NCBI GenBank assembly: GCA_041397765.1
Contig: JAWKWA010000006.1
Coordinates: forward strand, 1 to 64,000
Source of the DNA: JAWKWA01 sp041397765
GTDB taxonomy: Bacteria > Pseudomonadota > Alphaproteobacteria > Rhizobiales > Hyphomicrobiaceae
Direction of reading: 5' to 3'
Length of the DNA: 64,000 bases
A program made the translations under genes and the position numbers. Of this stretch, positions 52,907 through 62,792 are shown one piece after another. The notes below the pieces were generated by a model, which saw nothing but the letters and a program-made list of their open reading frames with translations, did not search any database and had not been told where the DNA came from. Within the stretch, counting starts at the first letter, position 1; every line of letters starts with the position of its first letter.

Positions 52907-54523
52907 ATGCTGCAATTCGAACGCTGGAAGATCTGGACCATCTCGCTGCTCTGTGCGCTCGGCCTCGTCTATGCCGCGCCCAATGTCATGCCGCAGAGCT
53001 GGCGCGAGGCGCTGCCGTCGTGGTGGCCGAAGGAGACGGTCAATCTCGGCCTCGACCTGCGCGGCGGCTCCTACCTGCTGCTGCGCGCCGATGTGGACGG
53101 GCTGAAGGACACCTGGCTGAAGAACCTCGAGGCCGATGTCCGCAAGCTGCTGCGCGCCGAGAAGATCGGCTACAGCGCGCTCGGCCGGGCCGGCGGGGGC
53201 GTCCGGGTGCGGCTGCTGAAGCCGGAGGACAAGGATCGGGCGCTGACCGCGCTGAAGACGCTCGTCGAGCAGGTCGGCGGCTCGGTCTTCACCGGGCAGG
53301 TGAGCTACAACCTGTCGATCACCGAGGAGAGCGACGGCTCGATCCTGGTGTCGCCGACCGAGGCGGCGCTGACCGAGCGGGTGCGTTCGGGCATGACCGC
53401 GCTCATCGAGACGGTGCGCCGCCGCATCGACCAGCTCGGCACCAAGGAGCCGCTGGTGCAGCGCCAGGGCTTCGACCGCATCGTCGTGCAGGTGCCGGGA
53501 TTCGATGATCCAAAGCAGCTCAAGGACGTGCTCGACAAGACCGCCAAGCTCAGCTTCCACGAGGTCGATCTGTCGATGACGCCCTCCGAGGCGCGCGAGC
53601 GGGGCGTGCCGCCGGGATCGCGCATCTACCCCTCGACCGACGGCACCGGCGACTATCTGCTGAAGGAGAACGAGGTGGTGGCGGGCGACGAGCTCGTCGA
53701 TGCCCAGCCGAGCTTCGATGGCCAGACCAGCGAGCCCGTCGTCTCGTTCCGCTTCAACACCTCGGGCGCGCGCAAGTTCGGCAAGTTCACGCAGGAGCAT
53801 GTCGACCTGCCCTTCGCCATCGTGCTCGACGACAAGGTGATCTCGGCGCCACGCATCATCTCGCCGATCCTCGGCGGCTCCGGGCAGATCACGGGCCATT
53901 TCACGGTCGAATCGGCCAACAACCTCGCCATTCTCTTGCGCTCGGGCGCGCTGCCGACCTCGCTGACGATCGAGGAGGAGCGCACGGTCGGGGCGACACT
54001 CGGCTCGGACTCGATCGAGGCCGGCAGGATCGCCGCCCTGATCGGGACGCTCGCGGTCATCTTCTTCATGATCCTCGCCTACGGCACGTTCGGGCTCTTC
54101 GCCTCTCTCGCGCTGATCGTCAACGGCATCCTCCTGTTCGGTATCATGACGGCGATGCAGTCGGCGCTGACGCTGCCGGGCATTGCCGGTCTCGTGCTGA
54201 CGCTCGGCATGGCGGTCGACGCCAATGTGCTCGTCTTCGAGCGCATCCGCGAGGAGCTGCGCGCGGGCAAAACGGCGATCCGCGCCATCGAGAGCGGGTT
54301 CTCGCGGGCCATCGTCACCATCGTCGACAGCCAGCTCACCACGCTCTTTGCCGGCATCATCATGTTCTGGCTGGGCTCGGGGCCGATCCGCGGCTTCGCC
54401 GTGACGCTGTCGATCGGCATCTTCACCACCATCTTCACCGCGGTGACCGTGACGCGGCTCATCATCGCCGTCTGGCTGAGATGGGCCAACAAGCGCCAGC
54501 GCCACATCGTGGTTCCGATCTGA
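52907..54523 (+). CDS. secD: protein translocase subunit SecD
   Basis: A 538-residue RND-type membrane protein that uses the proton gradient to pull preproteins across the inner membrane. It has an N-terminal span (WTISLLCALGLVYAAPNVM), the D1 motif LGLDLRGGSYLLL, a large periplasmic region, and the C-terminal five-span block with GLVLTLGMAVDANVLVFERIRE and SQLTTLFAGIIMFWLGSGPIRGF. The ribosome-binding site is poor, suggesting coupling or leader effects. It is followed by secF after 10 bases. Confidence 0.95.
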   Translation: MLQFERWKIWTISLLCALGLVYAAPNVMPQSWREALPSWWPKETVNLGLDLRGGSYLLLRADVDGLKDTWLKNLEADVRKLLRAEKIGYSALGRAGGGVRVRLLKPEDKDRALTALKTLVEQVGGSVFTGQVSYNLSITEESDGSILVSPTEAALTERVRSGMTALIETVRRRIDQLGTKEPLVQRQGFDRIVVQVPGFDDPKQLKDVLDKTAKLSFHEVDLSMTPSEARERGVPPGSRIYPSTDGTGDYLLKENEVVAGDELVDAQPSFDGQTSEPVVSFRFNTSGARKFGKFTQEHVDLPFAIVLDDKVISAPRIISPILGGSGQITGHFTVESANNLAILLRSGALPTSLTIEEERTVGATLGSDSIEAGRIAALIGTLAVIFFMILAYGTFGLFASLALIVNGILLFGIMTAMQSALTLPGIAGLVLTLGMAVDANVLVFERIREELRAGKTAIRAIESGFSRAIVTIVDSQLTTLFAGIIMFWLGSGPIRGFAVTLSIGIFTTIFTAVTVTRLIIAVWLRWANKRQRHIVVPI

Positions 54524-54533
54524 GGCTCGTGAC

Positions 54534-55493
54534 ATGCTGCTCAACATGAAGGGCTTCGACTTCTTCCCGCACGATCTCAATATCGACTTCATGCGGGTGA
54601 AGGGCATCTGCTTTGCCGCCTCGATCGTGGCGATCATCGCCTCGATCGGCCTGTTCCTCACGCTCGGTCTCAATTACGGCATCGACTTCAAGGGCGGTGC
54701 GCTGATCGAGGTGAAGACGAAGGCCGGGCCGGCCGATCTCGGCGATCTGAGGCAGAGGCTCGGCGGCCTCGGGCTCGGCAGCCCGCAGGTGCAGACCTTC
54801 GGAGCGCCCGACGACGTGCTGATCCGCATCGAGGAGCAGCCGGGCGGCGAGGCGGCTCAGCAGGCGGTCATCGCCAAGGTGCAGGGCGCGCTCGGTGACA
54901 CGGTGGAATATCGTCGGACCGAGGTGGTGGGTCCGGCGGTGTCGAGCGAGTTGCGCGAAACCGGCGCGATCGCGGTCGCCTGCTCGATCCTCGCCATCAT
55001 CGCCTATGTGTGGTTCCGCTTCGAATGGCAGTTCGCGATCGGGGGCACCCTCGCGCTCGTCCACGACGTGGCGCTGACGGTCGGCCTCTTCTCGCTCCTG
55101 CAGCTCGAATTCGACCTGCCGATCGTCGCGGCGCTCCTCACCATCCTCGGCTATTCGATCAACGATACGGTGGTAGTGTCCGACCGGATCCGCGAGAATT
55201 TGCGCAAATACAAGAAGATGCCGCTCGCCGAGGTGCTCAACCGCTCGATCAACGAGACGTTGTCGCGCACCATCCTGACCGGCGGCACGACGCTCATCGC
55301 GCTCATTGCGCTCCTCATCTTCGGCGGCGAGGTGATCCGCAATTTCACGCTGGCGATGATCTGGGGCGTTCTGGTCGGCACCTACTCCTCGATCTTCGTC
55401 GCGGCGCCCGTGCTCGACTATCTGGGCGTCAAGCGCGACTGGTCGGGCGGCAACCGGGCAAAGGGCGAGGGCGTCGCGGCGGGCAAGGCGTAA
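54534..55493 (+). CDS. secF: protein translocase subunit SecF
   Basis: A 319-residue partner of SecD. The characteristic motif NYGIDFKGGALIEV lies after the first span, and the C-terminal membrane block contains LTILGYSINDTVVVSDRIREN and SRTILTGGTTLIALIALLIFGG. It is co-transcribed with yajC and secD. Length and motifs are normal. Confidence 0.95.
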   Translation: MLLNMKGFDFFPHDLNIDFMRVKGICFAASIVAIIASIGLFLTLGLNYGIDFKGGALIEVKTKAGPADLGDLRQRLGGLGLGSPQVQTFGAPDDVLIRIEEQPGGEAAQQAVIAKVQGALGDTVEYRRTEVVGPAVSSELRETGAIAVACSILAIIAYVWFRFEWQFAIGGTLALVHDVALTVGLFSLLQLEFDLPIVAALLTILGYSINDTVVVSDRIRENLRKYKKMPLAEVLNRSINETLSRTILTGGTTLIALIALLIFGGEVIRNFTLAMIWGVLVGTYSSIFVAAPVLDYLGVKRDWSGGNRAKGEGVAAGKA

Positions 55494-55546
55494 GGTCGGC
55501 CCCCCGGATCGCGCCGGCCGTTTCGATCGATGGAAGGGACGAGGGC

Positions 55547-55936
55547 ATGGCCGGGACGGGCGAGCGCCCTCAGGGCTACTTTCCGGGTCGTGCCCCGATC
55601 GAGGCCTATGGCAATGGCGGGTTCCGTTTCGCCGGCATGAGCCATCGCGGCTCGATCCTCGTGCTGCCCGACGGCATCCACGCCTGGCCCGTCACCTCGA
55701 TGGACGAGGTCGATGCCCGGACCCTGGCGCCCGTGCTGTCGCTCGGTGGGGCGGCCGGCTTTCTGCTGCTGGGCACCGGCGAGCGGCAGATATTCCCTGC
55801 CATCGTGCTCAAGGAGGCCTTCGAGCGGGCCGGCATCGGTCTCGAGCCGATGTCGACGGGCTCGGCCTGCCGCACGCTGAACGTGCTTCTGGAGGAGGGT
55901 CGCGCCGTCTCGGCGGCCCTCATTGCTGTCGCCTGA
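55547..55936 (+). CDS. Mth938-like domain protein
   Basis: A 129-residue cytoplasmic protein of the Mth938-like/DUF498 family (NDUFAF3-like in eukaryotes). Landmarks: APIEAYGNGGFRFAGMSHRG, SILVLPDGIHAWPV and FLLLGTGERQIFP, ending with MSTGSACRTLNVLLEEGR. The ATG at 55547 has GGAAGGGACGAGGG upstream. In this group of bacteria the gene regularly follows secF and precedes the squalene/phytoene synthase-like gene, and the eukaryotic counterparts of both assist complex I assembly. Confidence 0.87.
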   Translation: MAGTGERPQGYFPGRAPIEAYGNGGFRFAGMSHRGSILVLPDGIHAWPVTSMDEVDARTLAPVLSLGGAAGFLLLGTGERQIFPAIVLKEAFERAGIGLEPMSTGSACRTLNVLLEEGRAVSAALIAVA

Positions 55937-55950
55937 GAAAGGGAACTCGC

Positions 55951-56541
55951 ATGGGGAAGATCCTCGATACGCCCGGGCGTGCCTTCCTCGCCGGGCTGGT
56001 GCTGGCGGGGCTCGCCGCGCTTCTGTGGTTCGCGGCCTGGGGGCCGGAGCGGGGCGCGGTCTATCTGCCGGGGCTCGCAGCCGTCCTGCTGCGGTTCGTC
56101 CATGTGCTCGCCGGCATCGTCTGGGTGGGCTTCATCTGGTACGTGAATTTCGTGCAGATCCCGGCCATCGCCGAGCTCGATACGGCGGGTCGCGGCGCCG
56201 TGCATCGGGCGATCGCGCCGCGCGCCGCCTTCTGGTTCCGCCATGCCTCGACGCTGACCGTGGTGACCGGTGTCGCCATGATCGCCTTCGCCAGCTATCT
56301 GACGCTCGGCGGCATCGGCGCGCCGCGCGGCCTGCTCATCACGATCGCCATGCTGCTCGGCCTCGTCATGTGGATCAACGTGCACATGGCGATCTGGCCG
56401 GCCATGCGCGAGGTGCTCGGCGCGGGCGAGGAGGCCGGCAAATCGGCGGCGCGCGAAAGGGTCAGGCGCTATGCGCGGATCAATCTGATCCTCGCCGTGC
56501 CGGTGACCTTCGCCATGGTCGGCGCCGCGCATCTCTATTGA
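55951..56541 (+). CDS. membrane protein related to the N-terminal domain of PuuD urate hydroxylase
   Basis: A 196-residue protein with four or five spans (FLAGLVLAGLAALLWFAAW, AVLLRFVHVLAGIVWVGFIWYVNFV, TLTVVTGVAMIAFASYL, LLITIAMLLGLVMWINVHMAIWP). His residues within spans (RFVHVLAG, RHASTLTVV, WINVHM) could bind heme. The pattern IVWVGFIWYVNFVQIP is typical of the membrane domain of PuuD-type urate hydroxylases, but the C-terminal cytochrome part is absent. It is packed 14 bases after the Mth938 gene and 13 before the next, so it has joined the operon. Confidence 0.68.
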   Translation: MGKILDTPGRAFLAGLVLAGLAALLWFAAWGPERGAVYLPGLAAVLLRFVHVLAGIVWVGFIWYVNFVQIPAIAELDTAGRGAVHRAIAPRAAFWFRHASTLTVVTGVAMIAFASYLTLGGIGAPRGLLITIAMLLGLVMWINVHMAIWPAMREVLGAGEEAGKSAARERVRRYARINLILAVPVTFAMVGAAHLY

Positions 56542-56554
56542 GGACAGGGACGGG

Positions 56555-57340
56555 ATGGGCCGGCGGAGCGAGAGCGCGGGCGCGGGCGGAGGGATCGCGC
56601 CCGAAGTTCTGGCGCTTGCCCGCTCCAGGGAGCCCGACCGCTATCTCTCGGCCCTGCTTTCGCCGGCCGCAGCCCGCGGCAGCCTTGTCGCGATTGCAGC
56701 CTTCGCCGCCGAAATGCGCCGCATCCCGGAAATCGTCAGCGAGCCGATGATCGGCGAGATCAGGCTGCAATGGTGGCGGGACGCGCTGGCCGGCGATGGC
56801 GGCGGGGCGGCGGGCAGTCCGCTCGCGGAGGCGCTGCTCGCGGCGAAGCGGCAGTTCGCGCTCCCCGAGGGCCTGCTGCTGGTCGCCATCGATCAGGCGA
56901 GCGACCGGCTCGGTCAGATGACGGACGATGCCGAGCCCGGCGATGCGGAGCGGCAGGCGGCCGGGCTCGAGGCCGCGCTGTTCGGCCTGGCGATGCGGGT
57001 GCTCGGCGCGGGTTATGACGACAAAGGCGAGCGTGCCGTGACGCTCGCGGGCGATGCCTATGGCCGGGCGCGGGCGAGGGGGCGGCCGCTCGAGAAGGCG
57101 GCGCTCGGCGGCCTGATGGCACGCTACGAGGCGGCACGGCAGGCGGTCGCGGCGCTGCCGGCAAGGTCGCGACCCGCCTTCCTGCCGCTCGCGGTGGTGC
57201 CGGCCTATGCGGCCGCCCGCACGGCCGCGCAGCGGGGGGGCGCCCTCAGCGATGTCTCGCCGCTTTCGCGCATCTGGGCGCTGGGGCTTGCGTCGATCCG
57301 GGGATTGCCCAGGGGCGCCGGCGGGCCGACGGGTGGTTGA
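56555..57340 (+). CDS. squalene/phytoene synthase family protein (NDUFAF6-like)
   Basis: A 261-residue isoprenoid-synthase fold protein. Visible features are REPDRYLSALLSPAAARGSLVAIAAFAAEMRRIP and EIRLQWWRDAL, conserved in the NDUFAF6-like branch, with CDHLFD-like catalytic aspartates largely missing. It may therefore be a complex I assembly factor rather than a prenyl-condensing enzyme. It follows the membrane protein with a short gap and ends the conserved Sec block. The C-terminus is Gly-rich. Confidence 0.82.
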   Translation: MGRRSESAGAGGGIAPEVLALARSREPDRYLSALLSPAAARGSLVAIAAFAAEMRRIPEIVSEPMIGEIRLQWWRDALAGDGGGAAGSPLAEALLAAKRQFALPEGLLLVAIDQASDRLGQMTDDAEPGDAERQAAGLEAALFGLAMRVLGAGYDDKGERAVTLAGDAYGRARARGRPLEKAALGGLMARYEAARQAVAALPARSRPAFLPLAVVPAYAAARTAAQRGGALSDVSPLSRIWALGLASIRGLPRGAGGPTGG

Positions 57341-57846
57341 ACGCTACAGCGGGACGGGACGATGATGGTCGAGGTGAGTTCGGGCGGGCGACGACGGGCG
57401 AGTGACGACGGGCGGGCGACGACGGGACACCGGCCACAGATCACCACATTCGCCGGATAGTCGCAGAACGTCCGTCGGGCAATTCGGGGAGCGGACGGGG
57501 GGCCGCATCCGATGTCGCCGTGGCGGCGCGCGACCCGCCGCAATCGCCGGTCGGCCGAACCGCCCGGTGAGGACTGCCCGGCGAGAACCACCCGGTCGCA
57601 TGCATTCTCCGGCCCATCCGCCCGGCTCTCGGGAAACGAGGCGCGACTCCGTGTCAGCAGGCTCGAAAGCTTCCGATCGCTCCTTGCATGATCGCCGTCG
57701 GATGGCGAGGATGGCCAGGCCGCGCGATGGGGGCCGGGCCGGTGGCCCGCATCGGCTGACCGCAGTCCCTCCACGCCCCGATCGCGGGACGGGAGATCGG
57801 CGAAGGGCCGGGGCGGCAAAGCGCGGCGGGGAGGGAAGGTGAGGGG
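57341..57846. other. gene-free region with a tandem repeat
   Basis: About 500 bp between the squalene/phytoene synthase-like gene and the SGNH hydrolase gene. It marks the left edge of the accessory insert before trmFO. A 14-bp tandem repeat near its start is listed separately; otherwise nothing is recognisable. Confidence 0.5.
57382..57423. repeat. 14-bp tandem repeat, three units
   Basis: GGGCGGGCGACGAC at 57382-57395, GGGCGAGTGACGAC at 57396-57409 and GGGCGGGCGACGAC at 57410-57423 follow each other without gaps. Confidence 0.85.
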
Positions 57847-59730
57847 ATGGGGCGCGCCCTCAGGATCGCGGCAGGCCTGATTTGGCTGTTCGCCCTCGCA
57901 TCGCGCGCCGAGGCGGCGCCGCATATCGTCTGGCGGCTCGACAATCCGTTCCGCCTGTTCGACGACGCCCAGCTCACCGACGTCCATCGCATCATCTACG
58001 AGGGCCTGCAGCCGGCCGAGCGGCTGGCGCCGATCGTCAGCGCCGAGCGGCGGCTTCAATCGATCTTCCCCGGAGGATGGGCGCGGCCGGCCTACCGCAA
58101 GACCTGCTGGCGGGCGAGCGAGAACCGCTATAGCGGCTGCGAGGACGGGGACGCCTTCGCCCATCCGACCAGCCACCGCATCCGGGTCGGGCTCGCCGGC
58201 ATCGATCCGGGATCGGCGGCCTGCGAATGGACGGTCTCGAGCCGCGGCAGCCGCGACCAGGTGGTGATCGCGACCCGTACCGGCGCCTGCCGCGATCAGG
58301 TGCTGGTCGACATCCCCTATCCGGAAGGGGCGGAGGTGTCGGTCAGGATCGCCGGCCAGTATGCCGCCGAGACCTATGTCACGGTCGAGGACGTGTTCAT
58401 CGTCGGCATCGGCGATTCCTTCGCTTCGGGCGAGGGCAATCCGGACAAGCCGGTCTCGCTCGCCGACGACCGGGACGTCACCTATGGCGCGGCGCCGGGC
58501 GGCGTGCCGCTGACCGGCTATCCGGCGCGCGGCGGGACATGGGCGGCGCTCGGCGACGACGACTTCCTGAAGAACGGGCCGGAATGGTGGAGCCAGGCCT
58601 GCCACCGCTCGCTCTACAGCCATCAGGTGCGGGTGGCGCTGCAACTGGCCATCGAGAACCCGCACCGCGCCGTCACCTTCGTCAGCTTCGCCTGCGCGGG
58701 GGCGGAGGCGACCTTCGGCCTCCTGCTGCGCTACAAGGGCACGGAATGGGCGCCCGACCAGCCGGACCGGCCGCAGGTCAGCCAGGTGGCGCGCGCGCAA
58801 TGCGGCAACCAGCCGGTCATCGAGGAGAAATATCCGACCGCCTTCTCGCTCGCCGGACAGCTGCCTGAGCTCAACGACATCACCATCGCCAAATGCCCGC
58901 GCGACAAGGCGCGGCCGATCGACATCCTGCTCGTCTCGGTCGGCGGCAACGATGTCGGCTTCGCCAGCCTCGTCGCCAATGCGGTGCTGCAGGACAAGGG
59001 GCTGCTGCGCAAGCTCGGCGGCTGGATGGGCACGGTGTTCGGCAGCGACGAGGCGCTGCGGGCGATGCCCGAGCTCGCCAAGCGTTACAAGGCGCTCAAT
59101 CGCGCCTTCCATGGCAATCTGCACATCCCCTGGAACGAATCCGACCGCATCATCCTCACCGCCTATCCGGTGATGTCGCTGCTCGACGACGGACGCAGCG
59201 TCTGCGCGAGCGGCGGGCTCGGCATGGACGTGTTCCCGGAGTTCGACCTCGACGAGAAGAAGGCGGCCGACGGGGAGCTGGCGGGCGAGGAGCTCTACAG
59301 CGTCATGAAGTCGGCGGCGCGCACCTATTACTGGAGCTTCGTCGAGGCGCATCGTGCCGATTTCGCCGGCCATGGCGTCTGCGCGGGCGGCAGCGGGCCG
59401 GACGACGAGATGCGCCTGCCGCGGCGGATGGCGGGGGAATGGGCGCCTTACGCGCCCTCGCTCTACCGGCCCTATGCGCCGCGCCGGCGCTGGTTCCGCA
59501 CGCCCAACGACGCCTTCTTGACCGGCAATTTCCATATCGGCTCGGCGGTGTTGTCGAGCTTCCTGCAGATGGACAGCGCGGCGTGGTTCCAGGTGGTGCT
59601 GGCGAGCACCTATTCGGGCGCCTTCCACCCCACCGCCGAGGGCCAGGCCGTGATCGCCGACGCCGTCCTCAACCGCGCCCGCAAGGTGCTCGACAAATAT
59701 TCCCGCAAGATGCCGGTGAAGACGCCGTGA
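57847..59730 (+). CDS. secreted SGNH/GDSL-family hydrolase, unusually long
   Basis: A 627-residue exported protein. A signal peptide (LRIAAGLIWLFALASRAEA) is followed by a beta-rich N-terminal domain with paired Cys. Then come the SGNH blocks: GIGDSFASGEGNP with nucleophile Ser191, SVGGNDVGF (block III, GxND) and AFHPTAEGQ (block V His). Typical SGNH esterases are 200-400 residues; the extra N-terminal 180 residues and Cys-rich inserts (ACHRSLYSH, FACAGAE, CASGGLG) set it apart. It is a probable lipase or esterase acting outside the cytoplasm. The gene has a GGTGAGGGG site and stands alone in the accessory region. Confidence 0.83.
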   Translation: MGRALRIAAGLIWLFALASRAEAAPHIVWRLDNPFRLFDDAQLTDVHRIIYEGLQPAERLAPIVSAERRLQSIFPGGWARPAYRKTCWRASENRYSGCEDGDAFAHPTSHRIRVGLAGIDPGSAACEWTVSSRGSRDQVVIATRTGACRDQVLVDIPYPEGAEVSVRIAGQYAAETYVTVEDVFIVGIGDSFASGEGNPDKPVSLADDRDVTYGAAPGGVPLTGYPARGGTWAALGDDDFLKNGPEWWSQACHRSLYSHQVRVALQLAIENPHRAVTFVSFACAGAEATFGLLLRYKGTEWAPDQPDRPQVSQVARAQCGNQPVIEEKYPTAFSLAGQLPELNDITIAKCPRDKARPIDILLVSVGGNDVGFASLVANAVLQDKGLLRKLGGWMGTVFGSDEALRAMPELAKRYKALNRAFHGNLHIPWNESDRIILTAYPVMSLLDDGRSVCASGGLGMDVFPEFDLDEKKAADGELAGEELYSVMKSAARTYYWSFVEAHRADFAGHGVCAGGSGPDDEMRLPRRMAGEWAPYAPSLYRPYAPRRRWFRTPNDAFLTGNFHIGSAVLSSFLQMDSAAWFQVVLASTYSGAFHPTAEGQAVIADAVLNRARKVLDKYSRKMPVKTP

Positions 59731-60540
59731 GGGGGGCGGGAGCGGCTGACGGGCGTGGTGGTGGTTCAGATCGACTGGGACGTACCCGGTCGTTCACCAC
59801 CGACGCGCCCGGCCATCACCTGCCCTCCCCACATGGCCAGCACGCCCCCAAAGGGAACGTCATGCCCGCGGACGCGAGCATCCACCGGCCCCTCGGATGC
59901 CTGTCGGAGCAGTGGCCCGACCGGGAAGACGCAACAAGTCGCCGTCGAACCGATCGCGCGCAAGAACCCTGAGTGGCGTGACGTCTTCGGCGGGAGGAGC
60001 GGCGAACTACGCGATGGACCAGCAAACCGTGCAAGACCGAAACAACCACACGGCGAAAACATCGCTGGATGCCCGCGTTCGCGGGCATGACGGAAGGTGG
60101 TGCGGGTCGGCGGTGGGCAACGGATCATGCGCGACGGCCTGTGCCACCTCCCCGCCCGACAAGCTGCCCTTCGTCCGCCCCCTCCTGCCCCTTCACGGGG
60201 AAAGCGGACAGCGCGCGTCAGGCCACAGGGCCGGAGCGGCGAGGCGGACGCCCGCCTATCCCCCTCTCCCGGTCCTTCACGTGTGGAGGGCAGGGTAAGG
60301 GGCAGCCGGGCGTTGCTCGCCTCAAACGACGTGATGGGCCAGGAGCGACCGTCACGATCATACGGCACCGGCGCTGCAATTCGTCCGCATGCCGCGGCAA
60401 TGAATCAGAACCGTCTCGATGGAATCCTTGAGTGTCGATTAACCAGGCTTCCTAACCTGCGCACCTCAAGACCGTGCATAGTTCAAGTTTCTGTTCTCAG
60501 GGCGACGCGAGTATGCTGCGACCGCACCCAGGGGCGATCA
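59731..60540. other. gene-free accessory region with dispersed palindromic repeats
   Basis: No coding frame is supported in these 810 bp. The stretch includes an inverted pair of a common proteobacterial intergenic palindrome and, around 60165-60300, CCTCTC/CTTCACG-rich sequence of the kind that recurs between genes in many rhizobia. Confidence 0.5.
59859..60091. repeat. inverted pair of a 26-bp palindromic repeat
   Basis: GTCATGCCCGCG-GACGCGAGCATCCA at 59859-59884 and its near-exact reverse complement TGGATGCCCGCG-TTCGCGGGCATGAC at 60066-60091 flank about 180 bp. Each unit is itself palindromic around CCCGCG..CGCGGG. Such units are widespread intergenic repeats in alphaproteobacteria. Confidence 0.7.
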
Positions 60541-60765
60541 ATGAAAACGCAGCTCGATTTGCAGGCATAGGTGGCATGGAGCTGGCTTCGTACGGGTCCG
60601 GCCACCAGACCTGATCACTGTGAAATTTGGGTGCCAGCGGAAGTTCTGCCTATCGGTTTCATATGGCACGAACATCGCGATGTGGCGGCGCTGAAGTCTT
60701 TGCTCGCCGAGGCTGAACTGCTACTGCCGGATTTCCGTGTCAGGACCTTTCCCACGCCGGAATGA
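60541..60765 (+). pseudogene. possible small gene with an in-frame amber codon
   Basis: ATG at 60541 opens MKTQLDLQA, meets TAG at 60568, and the same frame continues for 64 codons ending ALKSLLAEAELLLPDFRVRTFP. The latter half looks protein-like (helix with regular Leu) but I recognise no family. It may be a remnant, or the two parts may be unrelated. Confidence 0.25.
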
Positions 60766-61222
60766 CAGCCGGTATCGACGGGAGTCGATAGGTCTCGTCG
60801 CTCAGTGTTTCGCCTGCTTGATCAGAGGCGCGTGCCGGTCGTCGTTCTGGAGAACGTCTCTTTCATGCTGCAGCTCGACAAGGGCGCGGCAATGAGCGCC
60901 TCACGAAGGCCATCGAGGAGCGCGATAGATGGGCTTTAGATGTGGACTCCCAGGGGGTTCCTGCACCAGCGCCGCGGAGCGCGCGTTTCGTCGCGAGCAG
61001 GCCGGACCCTCGACCCGTCTTGCCCTGTTTGTCGATCGATGTGAAACCTCGGGCATGCCAAGACCGCGCTCGATTTGCATGCCCATGGCTTCTATGACCG
61101 AGGGCACACGGGCCTGGATGGCACCCGACGCCGTTCCCACGCTCAAGACGGCTCGACGGTCGGTATTGACCGCCCTGGCTTGCCGGAGGTCCAACTCTTT
61201 GAGACTGGAGCCATGACCAGCA
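60766..61222. other. region without a supported gene
   Basis: About 450 bp of mixed composition between the possible remnant and the IS element. Several short frames overlap on both strands, none with convincing protein features. It may be older mobile-element debris. Confidence 0.35.
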
Positions 61223-62420
61223 GACCAAATCCCTGAATTCTCGCCCGAGGTGCGGAGCGCGTCCGGATGGTGTTCGACCACGCTGCGACTCCCGTCGCAG
61301 TGGCGGCGATCGCGTCGATCGCGGCCAAGATCGGCTGCACGGCGTGACGTTGTCCACTGGGTGAACAGGCCGGGCGCGACACCGGCAAGCGCCGGCCTCA
61401 CACCGACGAGGCGAGCGGCTGAAGCGCTGGAGCGCGAGAACCGCGAGCTGCGCGGCCGAGATCCTGCGCAAGCGAGCGCATGTTTCGGTGCAGGCGGAGC
61501 TCGACCGCCGGTCGAAGACATGACGGCGTTATCGATCAGTACCGGTCTGCGTACGGTCATGTCGGAGACGCTGCGCACTGGCCAATCTGCGTTGCTCGAT
61601 CGCCCCGGCGACCTACTCGGCACCTCCGTCGCCGGGACACCGAGACGCGCCCCGCGCGCCAAACGCGATGCTGCATTGATGCCGGAGTCCAGCGCGTGTT
61701 CGATGAGAACGGCGGCTCCGGTGCGCGCAAGGTTTGGCGGCAGATGCTTCGCGAAGGCCACGACGTCGCCCGCTGCAGGTCGAGCGATTGATGCGCAAAA
61801 TGGGCCTGAAGGCGCCGCCCGCGGCAAGCGCGTGGCACGACCGTGCCTGACAAGGCGGCGCCCTGTCCGCTCGATACGTCAACCGGCAGTTCCGCGTCGA
61901 GCGGCCGAACGTGCTGTGGGTGTCGCACTTCACCTCGTCCACCTGACGGGCTTCGCTACGTGGCGTTCGTCGTCGATGCATTCGCCCGCCGCATCGTCAC
62001 GGCAGATCATGAACAGCGCATCGGGCTTCGTCCTCGATGCTGGAGCAGGCTCTTCACGAGCGCCGTCCGTTGGCGGTGGGCTCGCTGTGCAACACTGGAT
62101 CGCGGCGTGCAGTACGTCTCGATCAAATACACCGAGCGCCTCGCTGAGGCCGGTCTCGTGCGTCGGTCGGCAGTGTCGAGACAGCCAGGCGTCGTGCTGA
62201 AAGCGCCTCTCGGCACGACGCGCTAGCCGAAACATCAACGGCTCTACGCCGTGGGTCATGGGCGCAAGGCCCGTGGCGCTCGTTCGAGGCCGTCGAGCTG
62301 GCGACGCTGGAATGGGTCGACTGGTTCAACAACCGCCGCCTGCTGAACCGATCGGCAACCCCCCGAGGCGAAGTCTGCAGCATCGGGCCATGCGAGCAGC
62401 GTGACGAAGATCTCGCCACA
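61223..62420 (+). pseudogene. degenerate IS3-family transposase (orfA and orfB)
   Basis: Pieces in all three plus-strand frames line up with an IS3-family element. The orfA part gives KFSPEVR, QWAAIASIAAKIGCTA (helix-turn-helix) and ALERENRELR (leucine zipper). The orfB part gives MRKMGLKGAARGKRVAR-like, then the DDE domain: VDAFARRIV, ALHERRPLAVGSL, DRGVQYVSIKYTERLAEAG, INGLYA and EWVDWFNNRRLL. More than ten indels and stops are present and the ends are not recognisable, so the element is dead. It lies in the accessory segment before trmFO. Confidence 0.8.
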
Positions 62421-62792
62421 CGAGGCTTACGCTGCGTCCCACCATGATGGCGCGAGCGCGGCGACGAGCGGGGCCCGTGTCCGCCACGCGGTCCACGCAT
62501 TTGGGCTCGTCCCTGCCGTTTGTAAGACGCGTCGCATTCGCAATTACTATCTACGCACAATCTGAAGCGGACGGCAGGGTACTGCTGTCGATGGCTGCTT
62601 TGCACCGCGTCAATCACGTCGGCCAGCGCGCCGGGGCTGCCCTTCGCCCTCGACCTTCTCAAGCCGTGAAGGACGGGGAGAGAGGGGAGGTTTGGCGGTT
62701 TGGCTGCACCTAGGCCGAGGCGGGGACTGGCCGCCACCACCGCTGCCGGTCCGATCTCCATCATAGTGCGCCGCCGCCTGGTGCTGGAGCCT
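62421..62792. other. region without a supported gene, right of the IS remnant
   Basis: About 370 bp between the transposase remnant and hairpin repeat copy C. No coding frame, terminator or other structure can be named with confidence. Confidence 0.4.

Noticed and set aside
56555..57340. Active squalene or phytoene synthase
   Set aside because: The aspartate-rich catalytic motifs are not evident and the gene context fits the NDUFAF6-like branch better.
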